Source: Orychophragmus violaceus (Eukaryota > Streptophyta > Magnoliopsida > Brassicales > Brassicaceae). From it: a stretch of DNA of 64,000 nt. A program made the translations under genes and the position numbers. The stretch is taken from assembly GCA_030180135.1 (NCBI GenBank), contig CM058233.1, forward strand, positions 59,292,500 through 59,356,499. The letters run 5' to 3'. This document shows positions 56,957 through 64,000 of this stretch, piece after piece. Positions within the stretch are counted from its first letter, which is position 1; each line of letters starts with the position of its first letter. A model generated the notes under the pieces. That model searched no databases and had not been told where the DNA came from. It worked only from the letters and a program-made list of their open reading frames with translations.

Positions 56957-58215
56957 TAATATATAATGAGTGAAGAGGGCTCTCTCAAACTGACACATCA
57001 GCCCCCTTGATTGGTCAATTTTTAAATTAAAAGTTTTCACATCATCAACTAAACAAAAAATAGATATATTATTTAATGTAAAATCATTTAATTTAAATGT
57101 AATTAGTTAAAATTGAAACATAAATCTAAATTTAAATTTAATTTAGAATCTCGTAAATATATAAATATTATAAATTTTAAATATAACTTCTAAATTTTTA
57201 TGCAATAAATAAATAAAAAATAAATCTTAATATAAGGGAAATATCATATTATAAGACTAAAAGTAAAGATAACATTATTAAAAAAATTATAATAATTGAA
57301 ATTTAGAAGAAAAAACTATAGAACAAAATAATATAAATAATAAAATAATAACTATTAAGACTAGAAAGAAAATATTATGAAATGAGATATAATGACAATA
57401 AAAAAAAATAAGAACATAAGAAATAAAATAAAATAAATGATAATAATATTAAAAAGTTTACAATAATTGAAATTTAAAAGCAAAGAACCATGGAACAAAT
57501 AATATAAATAATAATTATTAAGACTAAAAAAATATTATAAAAATGAGATACAATGACAATAAAAATAAAAACAAAAGAAATAAAATAAAATAAATATATA
57601 TATAAATTAAAGAAATCTAAAATAACAACTAAAAATATTAAAATATAGAAATAATTATTATTAACAATAGATAGAAAATGTTAAAGATTAGATAAAATGA
57701 TAATAAAAATAAATTATATAATTTAATAACATAGAAAATAAAAAGTCAATGAAATATATATATATATATATCTATATATATATATAATAACAAATTTTAG
57801 AATGATAACTAAAACTATTAAAATATTATGAATGAAAACTAAACATTTAAGAATATAAATTAACATTTAAGAGTTCAATGAATGAAAAATGTATAAATAA
57901 CAAGTATATATATTTTAAATAGTTTATAAAAATAAAAGGATGATAAAAAGGTTGGAGAAGATAAAAGTTTATAAAAAAATTATTTAAAATTTGATAATTA
58001 AAAAATTTTATTTATAAAACAAATTAAATAAATAATTGTATGTTAGTAGTGCATATTCTCTCCTAAAAATCACTATACTCATAAAAATGCAAATTTGTAA
58101 ACTAAAACATATAAAATATTAATACTCAAAATAAATATCAAAATATATTAAATATCTACAAATTTAAGCAATATCCGCGTATTTGCGCGGGTTCTCTCCT
58201 AATATATATAATAAG

Positions 58216-58455
58216 ATGTCCAAGCTCTTGTGGTCAAGTGGTTGGGGACGGGCCTTGGACGCTAACACGTTCTGGGTTCGATCCTCCTTCCATGCGAAAC
58301 TAAGTCACATTTGTTTAAGGACATCCACATGCATATGGGTCTTGCTTTAGGGGCCCATTTGAATATCCGGAGAGAGGGTCTATCCATGGGCTGCACCTCC
58401 CCTTGGGGATTAGTCTGAGCTCTTCCATAGGCTCGGGATACCCCCAGGTTAATCA

Positions 58456-58494
<39 letters not shown>
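58216..58494 (+). mobile_element. tRNA-derived SINE with target duplication
   Basis: Starts ATGTCCAAGCTCTTG and has pol III boxes A (tggtcaagtgg, 58231-58241) and B (ggttcgatcc, 58275-58284) spaced as in a tRNA, then a tRNA-unrelated body and an A19 plus (TA)n tail. The target duplication atatatataataag flanks it (58202-58215 and 58495-58508). Copy A has a single uninterrupted version of the site (about 9547-9563). Confidence 0.93.
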
Positions 58495-58506
<12 letters not shown>

Positions 58507-58508
58507 AG

Positions 58509-59094
58509 CTATATTAAACCACAGTAATTGGGGTTTTTAAGAAGCTCATAATTTGTCCATCCATGCCCATTTGGGCTTTGATATAAAATGAAATGGTCGT
58601 AAAAGAAAACTGATTATGGAACCCACATAAGTACCTAAAAAAACAGCAGAAAAAAAAGAAAAAAAAAGTTCAAACCGGCATCGATCCAGTCACGAAGGTT
58701 TTAGACGGGGCTTTCAAGTGCCACTGTCCTAACAAGTACAATGTGTTGCAATGGACCAATGGTAAACATTAATTTTCTTTATTTAGACAGGGCACGTGAC
58801 CCCGTATAAGCCAACGTATGTCCGCCACTGTCATGAGCTTAAGTTCATGAGGACTCCACTGTATACTCAAGTTTGACTAGTACCTAACTAATGATGAAGG
58901 ATGGGACGAGACAAACAGAACAACTCATCACTCATGGAGTAGATCGTCGACCATCCTCCCTATAAATAGGGACGAAGAAAGTAAGAGGACATGCTCTCGG
59001 ACCAACGATGTATCACAAAAGGGTGAGTTCAAACCCCATTCCCTGTAAAATATTATCGTACGTAAATATATAGAGAATAATGTTGTCACAAATT
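58509..59094. other. Spacer inside duplicated segment copy B, no gene seen
   Basis: Matches 9560-10140 with a few indels, for example a small loss (caactttcaagtg/caagtg) and a small gain (atggaccaatggt). Confidence 0.6.
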
Positions 59095-60102
59095 AACTAC
59101 AAGAAAACATGGATATAGAGACGATTTTTTTTTGCGACAAAATAATGTCATCGCAAATGAGCGACGCAGTAAACGACTAAAAAACAATTACGTTGTTAAA
59201 TCATCGTAACTTTGCTACAAAATAAATTCTTCGTAAAATAGATGGTTTTAACGGTGAATTAACAACGACTATCGTTGATCGCTATTTTTCATCCTAAATA
59301 TGTAGTTACATAGCAACGAAAAAAACGACGTATTGTTTTCGAAGTAACTAACATCGAGTTAACGACGGATAACCATTGTATATCGGTTTTTTACGACGAA
59401 ATAAATCGATCGTTGTTTTAAAGTAGCAAATTCGATGGTAAATCGTTGTGAAATAATTTGTTCCTAAATTGTTGTTAAAAAGTATTGCAAATTCAATGCT
59501 AACCGGAGAAAATTTTCTATAAACATCTCATGGTTCTAAACAAAAATCACTATTTAAAAAAAAAATCTCTAATAAAATTTCTTTTAAAAAAAACATGCAT
59601 ATGAATTATGGAGTTGGATGTATCAACATAAGGATGTGGAATGAGCGGTGACAAAAGAGTTTCTAGACGGAGTTCAAATATTCATGTATCATGTAGGCCA
59701 CACATCGCTAACCATGGAAAGCAGTAATGTGTTATGTCCTTATCGGAAATGCATGAATAAAAAAGCAATGTTCAATATGAAAATGAATTATCTGTTAATC
59801 ATGATCAATTTGGTGATCATATGAAGCATAATTATCATGACCATGATAGGTTACATGAAATGGTTAGAGAAGCATTTCATGAAAGAATAAGTACTGATCT
59901 GAATGATATTGAGAAATCCAACTTAGATGTCAAAACGATGATTTATGATATGCTAGACGCAGCAAATCAGTCCATCTATGATGGATGTCGAGAAGAGTTG
60001 TCAAAATTATCAATGGCAGCTAGGATGATGACCATTAAAATTGATCATAACTTAGATGAGATTTGCATGGATGACTGGACGGATCTTATTAAAGAGTATT
60101 TA
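59095..60102 (+). mobile_element. CACTA 5' end with TNP2-like remnant (copy B)
   Basis: Terminus aactacaagaaaaca, subterminal repeats, then the transposase remnant. The frame from 59821 (MKHNYHDHDRLHEMVREAFH) is longer than in copy A: it keeps YDGCREELSKLSMAARMMTI and DEICMDDWTDLIKEYL in one frame, as in the TNP2 family. It is cut off by the gypsy LTR at 60103. Confidence 0.75.
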
Positions 60103-61019
60103 TGATGAGGACATCAGCTTGGCCGACATTAAGTTGGACGAGCAAGACGGACCAGGCTCTACCAAGAAGCTGGCCGACCTATTCCCGAACATGCGAGATG
60201 TACCAAGGACGCGTTCGGGACACCGATAGATACATGCTGAATTCAACAATGCCATGGAGCAGCTGATCTCGAGGACAAGCCTAGAAGACATCACGACCCA
60301 GCTAGCCCATCTCGACCAAGGACAACCTGTCCTGAACCAGTTGGCCTGGAGGATGATCCACACTGAAGCTAGCGACCCATTTGATCAGACCACGCCCTGG
60401 CCCATACTCCGGACGCACAGACCGACCATGATCTTCTGCATCGAGCCAGATGATTCTTTGACCGGTCTGCCTCTGGGATAAAGATCATACTCTTTTTCCC
60501 TTGTGAAGTTTTGTCCCAAATGGGTTTTCTTCACAAGGTTTTTAACGAGGTGATCCGAGGCCCATTCATTAGAGAGACAGACCGGCCTCTTCTCTATTTT
60601 CGACCAAGACTTTCCTTTTTCGTTTTAAGTCTTATTTCTCTTGTTTTTCTTAGCATTTTTCGATGGCCCACTATCCTTTGGCCCATTTGCTTTCAGTTGT
60701 AGTTACTTAAACATTCTTTTGGTTTTATGAAACATTAAGAAAGATTAAACCTAAGAACCTAGTGTTTAGCCTCCACGGTGCAAATCTCTTTCTTCTCGTG
60801 CGGTTTCCCCTTGAAGAACGAAGACTTGTATCTTGTTCCTGCTCTCTTGTGACTAGTTCGTGTTCTCTATTCATTTACATCATCAATCCATCCATTGACT
60901 AAGCTGAGAATGCCTTCGGCCAGCAGCTTTGTCCCACGCTTCCATCTCTCTTTCTCCCGCGGCCACAATCATCTCGTCTCACTCCATCACTCATCACGCC
61001 TCCATAGCATCTCACATCA
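60103..61019 (+). repeat. Gypsy-2 5' LTR, about 917 bp
   Basis: Perfect terminal TGATG...CATCA inverted repeat. The left border is set by loss of similarity to copy A, the right by the PBS 2 bp away. The 3' LTR is outside the window, so length and age cannot be checked. Confidence 0.82.
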
Positions 61020-61700
61020 TCTGGTATCAGAGCCTTAAACCCCCTGACCAGTCTGGCTATTCCTTCTCCTTTGTTAGTTTCAGTTTTGTTTTGCTTTGTT
61101 CTTCTCTAAACCGAAAAAAAAAAATCTAGTTGTTAGCTCTTTTATTTCTCAGCCGAGTAGTATCTTTATAGAACCATTTTCTTGCTTGCTGCCTTCTTGT
61201 TTCATTGCTTCTGTTGTGTTTGAATTAAGCTGAGTACTCAAGAGAATTTTTGGCTTAGGAGATCGTTGGTGCTAGGTTGAGATTTCCTTGCGGCCGCGAG
61301 TTAGGGAGCTAGGGTTTCCTTGTTTGCGGTTTATTATCTGAAGCTTGGTTTAATTCTGGTTAATCTCATTCATTTAATCTCGGTTTACTCTATTTCCTTT
61401 TATAGCTTTAGTCAAAAAAAAAAAGGTTGATAGAAGTTAAAAGCCGGCTGCATTGTTCTTTGCTTGTCTTGATTGTTGCTTTGAGTATTGCGGTTTGTTT
61501 GCTTTGTTACTGAACTAAATTAAGTGAGTCTTCCATTCTCGTTATTGGTTTAGTGTTTACTTTCAGTTTTTTAGTCAAAAAAAAAAACCGACATTGCTTT
61601 GTTCTCTTTCCGATTTGGTTGCATTTGTTTGTTTTCTTTTTAGTTCTGCCCGTTTCTCTTCTTTGGTGCGTTTTATTTGTTTGTTGAGTGTGCAGGCATA
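61020..61700 (+). other. Gypsy-2 PBS and untranslated leader
   Basis: PBS complementary to initiator Met tRNA (61022-61034), then T-rich leader with three A9-A11 runs and no ORF. Confidence 0.8.
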
Positions 61701-63130
61701 ATGGCCGAAGAGCAGGTCCATCAAGGCGGCCCATCGGAGCTCGACTGGACCGTTTGGAGCGTCCCGGCGAGCATCAACCTCTGCCGGAAGATCAGCAGCC
61801 CCGACCCGGCGCCTTTCGACCTCGGCCAGGAGAGCGTCAGCACGGACCATAAGCTCCACATCTTCGGAACGACCAGCAACGTCGACCTGGTCAGTACCAT
61901 GGGCGAGTTGAGCGGCCCGGACGCTTCCAGGACGTCCGACTGGACGACACAGACGAAGAGACGGATGAGCTTGATGACGGACGCCACTGGCCTCGACCAC
62001 CATACCAGCGTGACCCTATTCACCGAGGACGCATACAAGAACAAGAGGTACAACATCCCTATCCTAATGATATCAAACTAAAGCCTCCTACTTTTGCAGG
62101 AAAAGTGGACCCGGAGGCATATCTAGACTGGGAGCGGAGGATGGAGCATATATTTGACCATTACGGATATCCCGAAGCCAGGAAGATATCCCTAGCAGTG
62201 GCCCAGTTCACAGGACATGCACTATCATGGTGGGACCGGGATGCTGCGGAACGAAGGCGCCATCGCTACGAACCGAACGCTACATGGACTGACATGAAGT
62301 TCCAGTTAAGGCGCAGGTACGTTCCTGCCCATTTCCATAGAGATTTAAAGAAACGTTTTCGTAAGTTGATGCAGGGAACTAAGACGGTCGAAGAGTATTT
62401 CGAGGAGTTCGAGCAATTGCGGAATAGGCTTGAGCTAGACGATTCAGAAGATACTCTGATGGCCCAGTTCGTGGACGAACTGAACGAGAGGATCTCTAGA
62501 AAGGTAGAAATTCAACCTTATCACGATATGCCCAATTTGTTGCACTTGTGTATACAGGTTAAGCATCACAACAAGCGGAAGTCCGTGACCACAACTCGGC
62601 CTAGGACCAACACGCCTTGGACTGCACCAGCTCCACAGCCCGTTGACAAAGGTAAGTCGGTTGAGGTCGAGTCCAGGTTCAAGAAGCCGACCACTGAGAC
62701 ATCTAAGCCCAACCGACCAGACCCAGGTAAGTTTATTAGTACGTCCCGTTCTAGAGATATCACATGTTTTAAGTGTCAGGGTAAAGGACATATGGCTCGA
62801 GACTGTCCAAACCGGAGGGTCATGATCTTGAACGAAGCCGGTGAGTACGAGTCTCAGGATGAACAGGAGGATGAAGACATGGAGGAACTTGATACAGGGA
62901 CGCCCATAGAGTATCCCGACTCTGGAGAGTTATTGGTGATCAGGAGAGCTCTCAGTGCGCTTGTTGATCCCGAGACGGTTCAACGCGAGAACATCTTCCA
63001 CACTCGCTGTACCGTGAACAGTAAGGTATGTGGTCTTATTATTGATGGTGGGTCTTGTACTAGCGTGGCCAGGAGGAACATGGTTGATAAGCTCGGTCTT
63101 CAAGTGACTAAGCATCCGCGACCGTACTGA
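61701..63130 (+). pseudogene. Gypsy-2 gag and protease start
   Basis: A frame from ATG 61701 (MAEEQVHQGGPSELDWTVWS) carries an N-terminal part but ends at 62081. The gag core is in another frame open from at least 61950 through ATG-less DDTDEETDELDDG and IKLKPPTFAGKVDPEAYLDW to 63127. That frame has the Retrotrans_gag domain (ISLAVAQFTGHALSWWDRDA, KKRFRKLMQGTKTVEEYFEE), a CCHC knuckle CFKCQGKGHMARDC (about 62764-62807) and protease motif GLIIDGGSCTSVA (about 63034-63070). TGA at 63128-63130 stops it after KHPRPY. The gag start is unresolved and probably frameshifted. Confidence 0.78.
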
Positions 63131-64000
63131 CTTCGGTGGCTGAACGATGACACGGAGATCCGGATCGCAGATCAAGTAACCGTACCTTTCAGCATTGGGC
63201 GATATCACGATCAGGTAGTATGCGACGTGGTTCCTATGCAGGTTGGACACCTATTGCTCGGCCGACCATGGCAGTTCGATAAGGAGTCCTTGCATAACGG
63301 ATGGACCAATCATTAGTCCTTCATGCATGACAAGCGAAAGTACCAGCTCGTGCCCCTTACACCGCAGGAAGTGCTTGAGATGCAACTACGCCTTGCCAAG
63401 GAAAAGAAGAACCGTAAGACCAGTCTTATTATTTCTTCACATTCTGTTTCTAGAGCTATTGTTCAGACCACTCAGGTGCTACTAATGATCTTCAGGGAGG
63501 CTTTACATTCGTGTTCAGACGATGTTGAGCTTCCCCGGGAAGTTGTTTCTTTGTTGGACAGGTTTAAGGATGTCTTTCCGGACGAGATACCAGCCGGCCT
63601 ACCGCCCATACGAGGCATTGAGCATCAGATCGATCTCGTGCCAGGAGCGGCTCTGCCCAACCGGCCTGCATACAGGGTGAATCCGACCGAGTCCAAGGAA
63701 CTGGAGAAACAAGTGCAGGACCTCATATCCAAGACATTCGCGAGAGCCTCAGCCCGTGTGCGGTACCAGTCTTGTTGGTTCCTAAGAAAGACGGGTCTTG
63801 GAGGATGTGCGTCGACTGTCGGGCCATCAACAACATCACCATCAAGTACCAACATCCCATACCACGGCTGGACGACATGTTGGACGAGCTACACGGAGCG
63901 ACCGTGTTCTCGAAGATCGGTCTACGCAGCGGGTACCATCAGGTAAGAATGAAGGAAGGCGACGAGTGGAAGATGGCTTTCAAGACTAAGCAGGGCCTTT
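63131..64000 (+). pseudogene. Gypsy-2 protease end and reverse transcriptase start, broken
   Basis: Continues the gag-pro frame: VPMQVGHLLLGRPWQFDKES, a TAG at 63315-63317, then MHDKRKYQLVPLTPQEVLEM and the linker to FKDVFPDEIPAGLPPIRGIE and LPNRPAYRVNPTESKELEKQ. A frame change near 63738 follows. RT blocks in the new frame include SLSPCAVPVLLVPKKDGSWR, MCVDCRAINNITIKYQHPIP and SKIGLRSGYHQVRMKEGDEW, open to the window edge. Two stops and one frameshift make this copy inactive as seen. Confidence 0.85.

Larger units (their letters stand above)
53103..58202 (+). mobile_element. Helitron (copy B), interrupted
   Basis: Starts TCCTATATATAATGAG (53103) and resumes at 56959. Its 3' end is CCGCG-TATTTG-CGCGG hairpin plus TTCTCTCCTAA (58177-58202), before T. 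Without the insertions it is about 1.26 kb, matching copy A. It keeps the full 3' hairpin that copy A has lost. Confidence 0.82.
52589..60102. repeat. Segmental duplication, copy B (partner 7778-11149)
   Basis: Same order as copy A with three extra insertions: retroposon 53121-54013, Helitron 54014-56956 and SINE 58216-58494. It ends at gagtattta where a gypsy LTR begins. Since copy A is uninterrupted at all these places, it is a natural empty-site control. Confidence 0.9.
60103..64000 (+). mobile_element. Ty3/gypsy element (5' LTR, leader, gag, protease, RT start), cut by window edge
   Basis: Inserted in copy B between the Leu-codon-rich end of the CACTA remnant and DNA outside the window. 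Copy A is continuous at the same place (11149/11150). LTR 60103-61019, PBS TGGTATCAGAGCC at 61022-61034, leader to about 61700, then gag-pro-pol with stops and a frameshift. The protein type (DGGSCTSVA protease, RPWQFD block) fits a chromovirus-like gypsy lineage. Confidence 0.85.

Noticed and set aside
58262..58456. Minus-strand 64-aa ORF as a gene
   Set aside because: It lies wholly inside the SINE and is explained by the SINE body read backwards.
61507..62056. Minus-strand ORFs of 111-142 aa
   Set aside because: They are mirror frames of GC-rich gypsy gag on the plus strand, with no independent evidence.

Overview
The window looks like a transposon-rich stretch of a nuclear plant genome, most likely from the mustard family (Brassicaceae). 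The evidence is one intact intronless host gene whose protein matches adenylate isopentenyltransferase IPT7 of Arabidopsis along its whole length including the C-terminus, plus plant-type transposons throughout: zinc-knuckle LINEs, Ty1/copia elements primed by initiator-Met tRNA, a Tat-type Ty3/gypsy element with a second RNase H, a MULE with a SWIM finger, hAT, CACTA, Helitrons and a tRNA-derived SINE. No rRNA gene, tRNA gene, CRISPR array or bacterial-style operon was seen.

Layout. 1-2.3 kb: 5' part of a LINE on the minus strand (ORF1 intact, ORF2 cut by the window edge). 3.2-4.8 kb: a CACTA-like fragment and a small Helitron. 5.8-7.1 kb: IPT7 (+), with a TATA box and a 109-bp CT run upstream. 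7.8-11.1 kb: copy A of a duplicated segment (Helitron, then the 5' end of a CACTA element). 11.5-24.3 kb: a minus-strand LINE split by a complete but pol-less copia element (13161-22838, target duplication TGAAA); one LTR of that copia is itself broken by a 3.9-kb MULE and by an AT-rich insertion of about 2.4 kb. 24.3-37.2 kb: a decayed Tat-type gypsy element split by a very young gag-bearing copia element (25732-32743, target duplication CTGAT). 37.2-38.9 kb: a second LINE fragment (+). 38.9-52.6 kb: a hAT element carrying a broken transposase gene and pieces of host genes, split by a second young gag-bearing copia element (44995-52315, target duplication AGGAG). 52.6-60.1 kb: copy B of the duplicated segment, expanded by an ~0.9-kb retroposon, a 2.9-kb Helitron and a SINE. 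60.1 kb to the end: the 5' part of a Ty3/gypsy element inserted in copy B.

IPT7 is the only gene for which a host function can be argued. Nearly everything else is nested transposon DNA. Target-site duplications and uninterrupted sister copies give the insertion order: LINE, then copia-0, then MULE; gypsy, then copia-1; hAT, then copia-2; and in copy B a Helitron, then a retroposon, then an inner Helitron, with the SINE and the gypsy element as further separate insertions. The observation most worth pursuing is that copia-1 and copia-2 inserted at unrelated sites, have nearly identical LTR pairs and keep long gag ORFs, yet share the same inactivating lesions in pol. That points to a gag-retaining, pol-dead lineage moved in trans. 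All comparisons were made by eye; divergence counts are approximate.
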